The notes: a model not told the origin generated them from the letters alone. A stretch of DNA of 64,000 nt from an uncultured beta proteobacterium (GCA_903832285.1 CAILAY010000009.1:186001-250000); one strand, 5' to 3'. Shown: positions 8,961-18,566, counted from the stretch's first letter. Translations and numbers: made by a program.

Positions 8961-9965
8961 TCAGTCGTCGCCCTGGGACGAGTTCGCCGCATCTGCGTCA
9001 TCCTTGTCCTGCAACCTTGTAGCCAATCGTTGCTCGATGGTGGCAGCCTCACGCACGAACTGCGGCACCGACAACGGGGCCGCCACGCGCCAATCGGGCG
9101 GATACAGTTCAGACATGTAGAGCTGGTTTGAAAGCCGCTTGTTCTTAAGCCACTGCGTTCCCAGCACCGCAGGCGCTCCCAGCAGCAGCACCAGCACCAC
9201 GCCCAGCGTCAGACCCCGGTGGCGCTGCGGCGCCACCACCACCAGATGTCGATGCACGCCCATTGCCAGTGCCAGCAGCCCGAATCCATAGCCGAAGCGG
9301 GAAAGATTCTCCCAGGAAAACATGAATGCGAGCACGCTCACAAGCGTTGCCACGCTACCTGATGCCAGCACCACAACGCAGGCGATGCGCACATGGCGCC
9401 AAAACTGCGGCTGCCCGCTGAACAACTTTCCTGCCAGCGCCCAGATTCCTGCCCAGAGTCCGAAAGCGAGGGGCGCGCCGAGCAGGGTCGCCGGATACTC
9501 ACGCAGGAATTTCGAAGTTTCGGTGGATCTCTGCCACTCCTGTGCCGCCATCAGGACCATTGCCAGCACCAGGACCGCGATCGTCCACAGCACCGTACGC
9601 CAGGGCAGATTCGACATTCGTTGCTCTGTCGGCACAGGTGTATCGGCCAGCCGCAAGTGCAGCTGGGTGCGTCCCAGCGTCAGGGGCGTGCCCTCGACCC
9701 AGTCAAACCGGGTGCCCGCCTTGTGGTGCTTGCGCCCCTGGGTCACACCATTCTTCGTATTCAGAACCTCGACGCTGACGCGCCCGGGTGCGTCCTGCGT
9801 CAGGCGCAGATGCCGGGCTGCCACATGCACATCATCCAGCACCAGATCGCAGCCCAGATCGCGACCCACCGTCACCGGCCAATCCGTCACAGGCTGGCGC
9901 GTGTGCTGCTTGCCATGGCGGTCCGTGGCTTCGAACAATGCCAGCAGAGGTGCGCCGGGGGTCAT
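8961..9965 (-). CDS. FHA-domain membrane protein
   Basis: A 334-residue protein. Residues about 10-110 form a forkhead-associated domain (VGRDLGCDLVLDD, then AARHLRL and NTKNGV), which normally binds phosphothreonine peptides. Several hydrophobic membrane segments follow (about residues 130-285), then a charged C-terminal tail. The ATG at 9965 overlaps the stop of the protease gene upstream (ATGA), so the two are probably translationally coupled. No Ser/Thr kinase gene is seen in the window. The role is unknown; it may tether or sense a partner in the envelope. Confidence 0.78.
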   Translation of the reverse strand: MTPGAPLLALFEATDRHGKQHTRQPVTDWPVTVGRDLGCDLVLDDVHVAARHLRLTQDAPGRVSVEVLNTKNGVTQGRKHHKAGTRFDWVEGTPLTLGRTQLHLRLADTPVPTEQRMSNLPWRTVLWTIAVLVLAMVLMAAQEWQRSTETSKFLREYPATLLGAPLAFGLWAGIWALAGKLFSGQPQFWRHVRIACVVVLASGSVATLVSVLAFMFSWENLSRFGYGFGLLALAMGVHRHLVVVAPQRHRGLTLGVVLVLLLGAPAVLGTQWLKNKRLSNQLYMSELYPPDWRVAAPLSVPQFVREAATIEQRLATRLQDKDDADAANSSQGDD

Positions 9966-11296
9966 CGCACGCCCTCCCACTTGAAACCGTTGAGATACTG
10001 CTCCACCAGCTTGAGGCCGTTGGCAAAACTCACGCCTCTTGCGTCCATGCGCCCTTGCACACCCTGGGTATCGCGGTTGAGCGAGGCCACCAGCACGGAC
10101 GCGTCATACAGGCCCGTCAACTTCCTGTAGGCGCTCATGCAAACCACGGCGCGCATGACCATGCCCGCGCGATCAATGAAACTCTCGGAGCATTCGGCCG
10201 CTGTCATCTTGCTGGTGCCCTGCACACCAAAAGATTCATTGCGGAAGCTGCGTCCGAACAGGCTTGCAAAGCGCAGCGCGCCCAGCTTCGGGGCATCGTA
10301 GGCCTCGTAGCGCACGTGGATGTAGCCGGTTGTGGTCTCCCCGGCAAACACGTGACTGTCCAGTTGGCAATCGGTACGTTCCAGATCAAAGGCCTTGAAG
10401 TCCCGGTCCCTTCCCCGCCCCCAGCAGCGCGCCAGCGCATCGTCTGGAACAGGCACGCTGTAGCCCCCCTGCTGCTGCGATTTCAGCGGCGTGGCGAGAA
10501 ATTTCTTTGCCACTTGCTCCTGGTGCAAGAGCAATTGACGCGCGACTTCGGCAAAGGCCGGCTTCGTCAACGGTGTGGCCGCGGCGCCGCGCTGCATCAG
10601 CGCCTGGGCAAACTCGGCGGGCACAAGAAAACTCAGTTGTTCGCCGTCGATGCGTTTGGATACGTTCACGCCCACGACGCGCCCGGAGTCGTCCAGCACC
10701 GGGCCACCGCTCATGCCGGCGTTGATGGTGCCGCCGAAGAAGATGCGTGGATAAAAACTGCGTTCGACCAGGCCGTTATAGCTGCCTTCGGTCACGGCGA
10801 AGCCGATGTCCTGCGGGTTGCCCAGCGAATAGATGCGTTCGCCCCGCGCCAGTGGCGCGTCGGCAGGGCGAAAACCCAGTGCCGCATGATCGGTGACGCC
10901 GGGTTGGGCGCGCAGCAAGGCAAGATCGTGCTGCACGTCGAATGCCAGCAATTGCAGCGGCGCCTCCTTTCCGTCCACGGCGACATACACGCCGCGGTAG
11001 CGCTCCGGCTCCAAAGCCAGTTGGCTCGCCACATGAAAATTAGTGACGATGAGTCCGTCCACCGAAACGAAGAAACCCGAGCCCACGCTGGCCTGGGTTT
11101 CACTGTGGCGCACCAGGGTGCGAATCTGCACCAGCTTGTCACGCGCACCTTCGTAGGCACGCTGGGCGTCATGTGAAATCGGCGTTGTCGGGGCGATGGG
11201 TTCGACGTTGGTTTTGGATTGGGCCTGAGCCGCGTTGGCGCAGACCAGACTCAGCACGAGTCCGCACGCGCCGAGCCAGCAAAAGGGAAAATTCAT
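9962..11296 (-). CDS. Secreted trypsin-like serine protease (S1C/DegP type)
   Basis: A 444-residue protein with a clear signal peptide cut around residue 25 (ANAAQA). The catalytic triad can be read as H88 (GLIVTNFHVAS), D124 (DVQHDLALLRA) and S196 (INAGMSGGPV). The C-terminal half has no recognisable PDZ domain, unlike DegP, and carries several cysteines (CWGRGRD, TDCQLD, ECSESF, VVCMSA). The start at 11296 was chosen because it begins the signal peptide. It overlaps the FHA gene by 4 bp and follows the DUF1501 gene by 71 bp. Probably periplasmic or extracellular. Confidence 0.82.
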   Translation of the reverse strand: MNFPFCWLGACGLVLSLVCANAAQAQSKTNVEPIAPTTPISHDAQRAYEGARDKLVQIRTLVRHSETQASVGSGFFVSVDGLIVTNFHVASQLALEPERYRGVYVAVDGKEAPLQLLAFDVQHDLALLRAQPGVTDHAALGFRPADAPLARGERIYSLGNPQDIGFAVTEGSYNGLVERSFYPRIFFGGTINAGMSGGPVLDDSGRVVGVNVSKRIDGEQLSFLVPAEFAQALMQRGAAATPLTKPAFAEVARQLLLHQEQVAKKFLATPLKSQQQGGYSVPVPDDALARCWGRGRDRDFKAFDLERTDCQLDSHVFAGETTTGYIHVRYEAYDAPKLGALRFASLFGRSFRNESFGVQGTSKMTAAECSESFIDRAGMVMRAVVCMSAYRKLTGLYDASVLVASLNRDTQGVQGRMDARGVSFANGLKLVEQYLNGFKWEGVR

Positions 11297-11367
11297 CCGG
11301 GCGATTCTATCGGGCCGGTGCGGTCGCTTGTGCCAGCAATCCCGCGACCCAAAGCGCACGCATCACA

Positions 11368-12621
11368 TTACGCACGCATCAGGCCATCCAGCGAGGCGTC
11401 CCATTTGCCGCCGGGGAACACATTGGCGAGTTGCGACTCAGTGAGGCCGAAATTGCGGCGCAACAGTTGTGACAGCACACCACGAAAATCGTGCAGCACC
11501 GGCAGGTCGCGACCTTCGTGCAGATTGCCACTGGCAAGCCCCGCCCACTGGCCGTGCCAGCGCCCACCTTGCACGGCGTCCCCGATCAGCCACATGGCGT
11601 TGCCGTGTCCGTGGTCGGTGCCACGGGTGCCGTTCTCGGCGCTGGTGCGCCCGAACTCGCTCATGACCACGATCACATCGTCCGACGCGGAGAAGTCGTG
11701 GCGCAGTTGCGCGACGGCGCGAGCGAGGCCGGCAAGATTGGTTGCAAGCGCACCGCTTGCGCCACCCTGATTGGCGTGCGTGTCCCAGCCGCCGGCCGAC
11801 AGAAAGCCCAGGCGCAAGCGCCGGTCCTGGCGCATCAGTGTGCCCAGGTGTTGCGCATCCAGCGCCAGCCCCGCGACGCCGGATGCGCCGTTGTCGGCGG
11901 CCATCATTTCCCGCCGCAGTTTTTCTTCGCTCAGCGTCAGGGCGGTCTGCATGCGGCTGTCCGCACCTTCGCGAAACGCCTGCGATACCTTGTCGGAACC
12001 CGAGTACAGATTCAGCACGGCCTGGCGCGTGCGCTCGTTGCCCAGCGCACCGGAGCGGGTTGCGGCCTGGCCCTTGGGAATGAGTCTGACGGGCGCTGCG
12101 CCGGCCAGAATCTGCGGATTGGCCTCACCCACGCCGAGGGCAGCGGCAGCGCCCGGGCCCTTGAGACCCGCCAGCGTGTTGAGCCATCCCGGCGCGTCGC
12201 TGTTTTTTCCGGGGATGCCGATCTCCCAATGATGCTGGGCTTCGAAATGCGATCGTGTCGGGTCCGGCGAACCCGCTGCTGGAATGAAGCTGAACACGCC
12301 CTGTTGCCACAGCGGCAGCAACGGCGCGAGCGCCGGATGCAACGCGAACACCTCGTCCAACCGCAACGCGGCTTTGTCGCTGCCGTCGGGTGGCGCGATC
12401 GCGGTGCTGCTGCGCAGTTTCGCGTACTGCGGATCGGCGTAGGGAACAAAGGCCGACAGGCCGTCATAGGCACCGCGCAAAAACACCACGATCAGTCGCC
12501 CCTCGCTCTTGGCCGTGGCGGGTTGCGCCCATAGCGAAGGCGCCGCGGACAGGGCCGCAAATCCGCCCAGCGCCTGCAGGGCGCTTCGCCTGTTCGGTGG
12601 AGATGGTTTTGACTGTGACAT
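11368..12621 (-). CDS. DUF1501 protein with Tat signal
   Basis: A 417-residue protein whose N-terminus (PPNRRSALQALGGFAAL) looks like a twin-arginine export signal. The core matches DUF1501: LIVVFLRGAYDGLSAFVPY, a GGWDTHANQGG motif and the FGRTSAENGTRGTDHGHGNA segment. DUF1501 belongs to the alkaline phosphatase/sulfatase-like fold, but its reaction is not established. It sits 6 bp after the DUF1800 gene; the two families are a recurrent pair in bacteria and are presumed to act together outside the cytoplasm. Confidence 0.88.
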   Translation of the reverse strand: MSQSKPSPPNRRSALQALGGFAALSAAPSLWAQPATAKSEGRLIVVFLRGAYDGLSAFVPYADPQYAKLRSSTAIAPPDGSDKAALRLDEVFALHPALAPLLPLWQQGVFSFIPAAGSPDPTRSHFEAQHHWEIGIPGKNSDAPGWLNTLAGLKGPGAAAALGVGEANPQILAGAAPVRLIPKGQAATRSGALGNERTRQAVLNLYSGSDKVSQAFREGADSRMQTALTLSEEKLRREMMAADNGASGVAGLALDAQHLGTLMRQDRRLRLGFLSAGGWDTHANQGGASGALATNLAGLARAVAQLRHDFSASDDVIVVMSEFGRTSAENGTRGTDHGHGNAMWLIGDAVQGGRWHGQWAGLASGNLHEGRDLPVLHDFRGVLSQLLRRNFGLTESQLANVFPGGKWDASLDGLMRA

Positions 12622-12627
12622 GAGGTT

Positions 12628-14190
12628 CTACTTGTACATGAAATCCGGACTCGCCAGCATCAGCCCGGCGCGCAGCGGTGCCACTTCCGTGGCAATGCTT
12701 TGCAAGGTCGCAGTGCTCAAAAAGGGCTTCAGCCATTCAGGCTCGCGCTCGCGTCGCGCCAGTGTCAGCGCGAAATCGGCACGCCGTGTCAGCGCTTCGG
12801 GTGCAAGCCAGGTGGCGGCATCGGTCTTGTAGCCGTCAGGCGTTTGCCAACCGTGCATCGGCTGACCCGCGTTGCTCAGAAACCCCAGCGTCTGTGCGAT
12901 TTGCCGCAGGTAGGCTTTATCCACGGGCTCACCCGACTCATGCGTCACGCTCAGCACCGAGCAGGCGTAGTCCAGCGGCGTCTTGAACAGTTTCTGGTCC
13001 GCTTGCCAGAACTCGCTTGATTCGATCAGGCTGCGCAGCAGCGCGCGCGTATCGCCGCCCGAAGCCAGAAAGCTTTGCGTCAGGCGGTCCACCAGGGCCG
13101 AACTGGGCTGGTCCGACACAAAGAACTGCGCCAGTCGCAAGGCGATGCGGTGCGCGGTCGCGCTCTGGCGCGCCAGCATGCGGATGGCCTCCTCACCTTG
13201 GGTCTGGCCCGATGCTGCGCTACGTTCGCTGTAGCGCTGGCCCAGCACATTCTTCTCACCCTGGTCGTGCAGGCGCGGCGCGAACCGGAAACCTGAATCG
13301 TCCCTGGGGTTCACGGTCCAGCCGGTGAGCACTCGCGCCAGTTCCCGCACATCGTTTTGCGTGTAGCCGCCGTTCACACCCAACGTATGCAACTCCATCA
13401 ATTCACGTGCGTAGTTCTCGTTCAAACCGCGTGATTGACCGCGCGCGCCGCCGCTGCCAGTCGCCACGCTTTGAGCCTGATCCAGATAGAACAGCATGGC
13501 GGGGTGCCGCGCGCTGGCCAGCAACAGATCTTCAAACCGGCCCATGGCGTGGGCGCGGATCACGTTCACATCGTAGTGTCCGACGAAGGGCCGCACCGCG
13601 CCCTTGCCCGCATACACGTTGAGGTGGTTGAACCAGAACTCGGTCATGCGCGCCAGCAACGGGTTCTCGATTTCGCTCTGGCTGCATGAGGCCAGACGCC
13701 AGGCCGCCGCCTCGCGTGCCAGATCGCGGCTGAAGGTCTGCGCTCGCACACCCGGGGCCGGTTCCATCGCGGCTGCACCGTTCTGAGGTGATGGGCGATC
13801 TTCCTTGAGCGTGCGGCGCAATTCGCGTTCCTTCTGAAACCCCTTGAACGTTGACGTAAGAGGCGCATTGAAATCCGCCCATGCAGCGGGTATGGCGGGC
13901 AGCTGCTGGCTCGCCTGGTAAGCCAGATCCAGCTGCGCCAGGGCCCAGGGCTTGGCCCCGCCGGCCGCGTTCACCGCCTGCACCAGACTGGCGCTTGGCC
14001 CATACCCCAGGCGCGAGAGGACGCGCCAGGTGGCTTGGGAATCGAACGCGGGAGCCGTACTCACCTGTGCCTGCGCACGGGCGGCACACAGCATCATCAC
14101 CAGCAGCACAAGCGCGGCGAGTTGGGCCATCGCGGGTCGCGCAATTCGATGCGCTGGCCAGCGCGGACCGCTGGAGGAAATAAGGTTCAT
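12628..14190 (-). CDS. DUF1800 protein, exported
   Basis: A 520-residue protein. The ATG at 14190 was chosen because GAAGGA lies a few bases upstream and because it gives a membrane/signal segment (LAALVLLVMMLCAARAQA) ending near residue 44. The body has DUF1800 hallmarks: RVLSRLGYGPS near the start, NYARELMELHTLGVNGGYTQNDVRELAR in the middle and a HGWQTPDGY segment near the C-terminus. It is first in the DUF1800-DUF1501-protease-FHA run. Function unknown. Confidence 0.87.
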   Translation of the reverse strand: MNLISSSGPRWPAHRIARPAMAQLAALVLLVMMLCAARAQAQVSTAPAFDSQATWRVLSRLGYGPSASLVQAVNAAGGAKPWALAQLDLAYQASQQLPAIPAAWADFNAPLTSTFKGFQKERELRRTLKEDRPSPQNGAAAMEPAPGVRAQTFSRDLAREAAAWRLASCSQSEIENPLLARMTEFWFNHLNVYAGKGAVRPFVGHYDVNVIRAHAMGRFEDLLLASARHPAMLFYLDQAQSVATGSGGARGQSRGLNENYARELMELHTLGVNGGYTQNDVRELARVLTGWTVNPRDDSGFRFAPRLHDQGEKNVLGQRYSERSAASGQTQGEEAIRMLARQSATAHRIALRLAQFFVSDQPSSALVDRLTQSFLASGGDTRALLRSLIESSEFWQADQKLFKTPLDYACSVLSVTHESGEPVDKAYLRQIAQTLGFLSNAGQPMHGWQTPDGYKTDAATWLAPEALTRRADFALTLARREREPEWLKPFLSTATLQSIATEVAPLRAGLMLASPDFMYK

Positions 14191-14413
14191 AACGGGTCCT
14201 TCTAACATCCATGCGCATGCTGCGGGAATCATCCTGACCGCCACAACTTTCACATTAACCCAGCGCACAGCTGCGCGCCATCGGTACAACGCTCAACCGG
14301 TCGAACTGATGACCCGCGGCATCGAGCTTTACCGGGTTTTACACAGGCCGCTGCGTCAGCTCCAATCGGGACGGGTCGGAGCCAGCCTGGTGCTCGTGTA
14401 GCATTTTCATAGA

Positions 14414-14428
14414 TGAGAATGATTCGTA
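14414..14428. promoter_or_regulatory. Fur box in front of feoAB
   Basis: TGAGAATGATTCGTA matches the 7-1-7 Fur site TGAGAAT-N-ATTCTCA at all but two positions. It lies between the divergent DUF1800 and feoA genes and just ahead of feoA. Iron-dependent repression of ferrous-iron uptake is the known logic, so this fits well. Confidence 0.75.
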
Positions 14429-14503
14429 TTGAGTTACAATGAGCCATTGACCGAGATATTGAATCCGCCACGGCTTCAGCTTCGGCGCCCCAGGGAGTTT
14501 GTT

Positions 14504-14815
14504 CTGTCACACCACGCATCACCCGCCGCGAGCCCGCCCGACTTGTGCCTGCTGCCGATTCCGCTGGATCAGGCCGAACTCGCCACGTCCTACGCCGTGC
14601 ATGCGCTGGTCGACTTGGCGGGCGGCTCCGACTGGCCGCAGCGCCTCGAAGAAATTGGTTTCTTGCCGGGCGAACGCGTGACCGTGATGGCGCGCGGCCG
14701 ACCCGGCAATGACCCGCTGGCGGTGCGCGTGGGCCACTCCACCTTTGCCTTGCGCCGGGCCGAAGCCGGCTGCATCCGGGTGCTGCCGTGGACGCAGGGC
14801 GAGACGACGCGATGA
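14504..14815 (+). CDS. feoA: Ferrous iron transport protein FeoA (start uncertain)
   Basis: The FeoA SH3-like domain is clear: LRR-free core with LVDLAGGSDWPQRLEEIGFLPGERV and ending FALRRAEAGCIRV. It is the small cytoplasmic partner of FeoB. No ATG is available. In-frame TTG codons at 14429, 14447 and 14459 have no ribosome site, and the first overlaps the Fur box; a CTG at 14504 follows AGGGAG with good spacing and is used here (103 residues, typical for FeoA). The TTG at 14543 is another option. The stop overlaps the feoB start (ATGA), so the two are coupled. Confidence 0.8.
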   Translation: MSHHASPAASPPDLCLLPIPLDQAELATSYAVHALVDLAGGSDWPQRLEEIGFLPGERVTVMARGRPGNDPLAVRVGHSTFALRRAEAGCIRVLPWTQGETTR

Positions 14816-16707
14816 AAGAAGCCGTCGTCCACTTCCATGCAGCGGGTCCGTTGCTGGCGCTGGTGGGCAACCCCAATTGCGGCAAGACAGCGCTGTTCAA
14901 TCTGCTCACCGGTAGCCGCCAGAAGGTGGCCAACTACGCCGGCGTGACAGTCGAGCGCAAGGAAGGCAAGCTCGTCACGCACGCGGGCAAGACGCTGCGG
15001 GTGCTTGATCTGCCCGGCGCCTATTCGCTCTACCCGCGCTCCCCCGACGAGCGCGTCACCTGCGACGTGCTGGCCGGTCGCGCCCGTGGCGAAAAACGCC
15101 CGGACCTGGTGGTGTGCGTGGTCGACGCCACCAACCTGCGGCGCAACCTGCGTCTGGTGCTGGCGGTCAAGCGCCTGGGCCTGCCCTGCGTGCTGGTGCT
15201 CAACATGGCGGACGTGGCCGAGCGCCGCGGCATCCGCATCGATGCGGATCGGCTGTCGCAGGTGCTGGGCCTGCCGGTGGTGCGCAGCGTGGGCGTGACG
15301 CGCCATGGCGATGCGGCGCTGCGCCTGCTGCTTGACGACCCAGCGATCTGGCAACGAGGCGAGACTGCGGCACATGACACTGCCACCGCCACCGACACTG
15401 TCAGTGCCCACGCCGACCACGAATCCGTGCGCAGCATCCTGCAACAACTCCAGTTGGACCAGGCGCTGCCCGCGACGGTGGGTGACCGCATCGACGCCGT
15501 TGTGCTGCATTCGGTGTTCGGGCCGTTGCTGCTGACGCTGATGCTGTTCCTGATGTTCCAGGCCGTTTTCTCATGGTCGGAAGCGCCGCGCGCCGCCATC
15601 CAGGCGGCATCGGACTGGCTTGGCGCCGGCATCGGTGCGCTGCTGCCAGAGGGCTGGTTCAGAAGCCTGATTGTCGATGGTGTGATCGCGGGGGCGGGCG
15701 GCGTGCTGGTGTTCCTGCCGCAGATCCTGATCCTGTTCTTCTTCATATTGGTGCTGGAGGAATCCGGTTACCTGCCGCGCGCCGCGTTTCTGCTGGACCG
15801 ACTGATGGGCAGCGTGGGCCTGTCGGGGCGCTCCTTCATCCCGCTGCTATCCAGCTTTGCCTGCGCCATCCCGGGCATCATGGCCACGCGCACCATCGCC
15901 GATCCGCGCGACCGGCTGGTCACGATCATGATCGCGCCGCTGATGACCTGTTCGGCGCGGCTGCCGGTGTACGCGCTGCTGATCGGTGCCTTCATACCGC
16001 AACGCCAGATGTGGGGAATGGTGCAGCAGCAGGGCCTGGTGCTGTTCGCGCTCTACCTGGCCGGCATCGCAGGCGCCATGCTCGTGGCCTGGATCCTCAA
16101 GCGCTTCACCCGCGCCGGACGCCAGGTGCGCCCGCTCATGATGGAACTGCCGCAGTACCACTGGCCCACACCGCGCAACGTGGCGCTTGGTCTGTGGCAA
16201 CGCGTGGAGATCTTTCTGCGACGCGTGGGCGGCATCATCCTCACACTCACCGTGCTGTTGTGGTTTCTGGCCAGTTTCCCCGGTCCGCCTCCAGGCGCCA
16301 CGGGTGCCGCCATCGAATACAGCCTGGCCGGCATGCTGGGACACGCGCTGGCGGTGGTCTTCGCCCCTATCGGATTCAACTGGCAGATCAGCATCGCGCT
16401 GGTGCCGGGATTGGCCGCGCGCGAAGTGGCCGTGAGCGCGCTGGGCACGGTGTATGCGCTCTCCGCCACGGGCAACGCGGCGCAAACGCTCTCACCCATG
16501 ATCGCCCAGAGTTGGAGCCTGCCCACCGCCTTGTCGCTGCTTGCCTGGTTCGTCTTTGCACCCCAATGCATGGCCACGCTGGCCGCCGTCAAGCGTGAGA
16601 CTGGCGGCTGGACGATGCCGCTCATCATGGCCGCCTACCTGTTCGCACTGGCCTACCTCGCCTCCTTCATCACCTACCGCATCGCGCTGGCTTTTGGCGC
16701 GTTCTGA
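14812..16707 (+). CDS. feoB: Ferrous iron transporter FeoB
   Basis: A 631-residue protein with an N-terminal G domain: G1 GNPNCGKT at residues 19-26, G3 DLPGAYSL and G4 NMAD. A helical domain follows, then the polytopic membrane part with two Gate segments (around PLLSSFACAIPGIMATR and LVPGLAAREVAVSALG). It imports Fe(II) across the inner membrane. Somewhat shorter than the E. coli protein, as is common in betaproteobacteria. It starts inside the feoA stop codon. No feoC is seen after it; instead a decayed sensor gene begins 5 bp on. Confidence 0.95.
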   Translation: MKEAVVHFHAAGPLLALVGNPNCGKTALFNLLTGSRQKVANYAGVTVERKEGKLVTHAGKTLRVLDLPGAYSLYPRSPDERVTCDVLAGRARGEKRPDLVVCVVDATNLRRNLRLVLAVKRLGLPCVLVLNMADVAERRGIRIDADRLSQVLGLPVVRSVGVTRHGDAALRLLLDDPAIWQRGETAAHDTATATDTVSAHADHESVRSILQQLQLDQALPATVGDRIDAVVLHSVFGPLLLTLMLFLMFQAVFSWSEAPRAAIQAASDWLGAGIGALLPEGWFRSLIVDGVIAGAGGVLVFLPQILILFFFILVLEESGYLPRAAFLLDRLMGSVGLSGRSFIPLLSSFACAIPGIMATRTIADPRDRLVTIMIAPLMTCSARLPVYALLIGAFIPQRQMWGMVQQQGLVLFALYLAGIAGAMLVAWILKRFTRAGRQVRPLMMELPQYHWPTPRNVALGLWQRVEIFLRRVGGIILTLTVLLWFLASFPGPPPGATGAAIEYSLAGMLGHALAVVFAPIGFNWQISIALVPGLAAREVAVSALGTVYALSATGNAAQTLSPMIAQSWSLPTALSLLAWFVFAPQCMATLAAVKRETGGWTMPLIMAAYLFALAYLASFITYRIALAFGAF

Positions 16708-16712
16708 GCACG

Positions 16713-17520
16713 GTGGCGCTGCTCAGGAACAGGCGCGAGAGTGATGTATTTCGCGCCCTATTGGCGGGCTGCGCCAGTGGCGAAGAGGCCTGTTTCATTG
16801 CCATGCTGCTGCGCGAAATCATGGACGAGACCCGGACCGAATTCAAGGTACAGCTCAATCCCACCGATCAGGACGACAACGCCATTGCCAGCGCACGCGG
16901 TGGGGTCTGTCCGTCCAACATCGCGCAGGACCTCACGCCCGAGCGTTTGCGCCGAGTGCTGCTCCGGTCCTACGCGCCGGCCTCGGTGGTGACGGATCTG
17001 AAGGGCACTCTCCGCTTCGTGCACGGCGACACCGGACGCTAGCTGCGCGCCGCGCCGGGGACAGGCCACGCTCAACGTGGTCGAGGTGGCACGTGAAGGT
17101 CTGCAACTGGAACTGCGCGCCGCCGTGCTCGCGGCGAACCAGGGCAGACCCACGCTGAACCGCAAGTTGTCGGTGCGCATCAACGGCGATTTTCACGGCG
17201 TGGGGTTCAGCGTGCGCGCCCTGTCCGAGCCGGACGCCGGCGAGGCACTGCTGCCAGTCAGCTTTCAGCAGCATGCAAAGGCGCCCGACAAGGCGGTAGG
17301 CACTGCGCCCAAAGGACGCAAGCGCACAGCCGCGCCAGCGGAGCAGGCCCAGGTGGAAGAACTGGAGACGTCCAAGGAAGAGCTGCAATCGGTGAACGAG
17401 GAACTGATCACCGTCAACACCGAATTGCGGTCCAAGCTGGAGGGTAAGGACCTGCTGCAAGAATCACAAAGCATGCTGGACATTCTGATGCCGATCGGGC
17501 GCGTACGGTCATCCTGCTGG
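16713..17520 (+). pseudogene. Remnant of a CheB/CheR-PAS fusion sensor gene
   Basis: Two reading frames show pieces of one protein. The first (16713-17042) has the CheR methyltransferase motif CASGEEACFIAMLLREI and DDNAIASARGG...NIAQDLTPERLRR. The second, from about 17060, continues with LNVVEVAREGLQLELR, RKLSVRINGDFHGV and the coiled-coil ETSKEELQSVNEELITVN that links CheR to PAS domains. A stop at 17041-17043 and a frameshift separate them, the 5' CheB part is missing, and the 3' kinase part fades out. So this is a dead fragment of a chemotaxis-type sensory protein. The end coordinate is approximate. Confidence 0.8.
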
Positions 17521-17645
17521 CCATCGCCCAGACTTCCGGCGCCACCGTGCCGCCAGCCGGCCTGGCTGATGGCGCGACCACTGGGCAGAGCTGTCGCACG
17601 CGGCGTGTCCCGCAAGCAAGGCAAAATTTCTGGAATACTTGCACC

Positions 17646-18566
17646 ATGACGACGACCCTGGTGCTTCTGAATCCTCATGCCGGCGGTGGCCGCGCGGCGC
17701 GTCTGCAGACGCCGATCCATCAATGGCTGGCGCAGCATGCGCCGGGCACCGAATTCGCGGCGCCCGACAGTGTCGAACAGGCGCGAGCGCGTCTGCAGGC
17801 CCTGCCACGATCGAGCCGGGTGGTGGTGGTCGGCGGCGACGGCACGTTGAACCAGCTGCTGCCCGCGCTGCTTGCCGGTGAACACACGCTCGGACTCGTG
17901 CCCGGCGGTAGTGGCAACGATACCGCACGGGCATTGAAACTGCACCACGCACCCTGGCCAGCGGCGCTGGCGCATGCGCTGCGCGGGCCGGCTCGTTCCA
18001 TGGACGTGGGGCAGGCGGCGTTTTACAGCGACGGTGCCGCGCGCACCGTGCCGTTTCTCTCCAGCTTCACCACGGGCTTTGATTCAGCTGTGGGATTGCG
18101 TGCTCTGAACGGTCCGCGCTGGTTGCAGGGTTTACCGCGCTACCTGCTGGCCACGCTGCGCGAGCTGGCGGCACTGCGCACCTGGGAGTTGCAGGTGCAA
18201 CTGGATGGGGTGGCTGTGCATGACGGTACCGCGCTGTTTGCATCCACGCTGAACACCCGTTCTTTTGGCAGCGGCATGCCGGCCGTGCCGCACGCGCTCA
18301 TTGACGATGGCCAACTCAATCTGCTGCTGGCCGGGCGCTTCGGACGCATCAGCACGGCGCTCATGCTGCCGCGCCTGCTGGCGGGCTGGCACCTCGGACA
18401 TCCGCGCGTCCAAACCCGCGCGTTCTCGCGCCTGACGCTGCATGCCAGCACCCCGGTGCCGCTGGCCGCCGACGGGGAATATTTGGGCACGACGCAGCAG
18501 CTTGAATTGCAGGTTCTTGCCGGTGCCTTGTGTGTGGTGCGCGGGCCTTTGGGCGCGCCGCGGTAG
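17646..18566 (+). CDS. Diacylglycerol-kinase-like lipid kinase (YegS/BmrU type)
   Basis: A 306-residue protein with the lipid-kinase catalytic domain: LLNPHAGGGRA at residues 6-16, VVGGDGTLNQLL near 59-70 and PGGSGNDTARAL. The C-terminal half has the beta-rich DGK accessory fold ending with a DGEYLG segment. These enzymes phosphorylate diacylglycerol or related lipids at the membrane. The ATG at 17646 gives the normal family length; the frame extends upstream but not into recognisable sequence. It is convergent with the cobalamin adenosyltransferase gene, 31 bp apart. Confidence 0.88.
   Translation: MTTTLVLLNPHAGGGRAARLQTPIHQWLAQHAPGTEFAAPDSVEQARARLQALPRSSRVVVVGGDGTLNQLLPALLAGEHTLGLVPGGSGNDTARALKLHHAPWPAALAHALRGPARSMDVGQAAFYSDGAARTVPFLSSFTTGFDSAVGLRALNGPRWLQGLPRYLLATLRELAALRTWELQVQLDGVAVHDGTALFASTLNTRSFGSGMPAVPHALIDDGQLNLLLAGRFGRISTALMLPRLLAGWHLGHPRVQTRAFSRLTLHASTPVPLAADGEYLGTTQQLELQVLAGALCVVRGPLGAPR

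Noticed and set aside
14429-14503. TTG start giving a longer FeoA
   Set aside because: It overlaps the Fur box, has no ribosome site, and adds residues not typical of FeoA.
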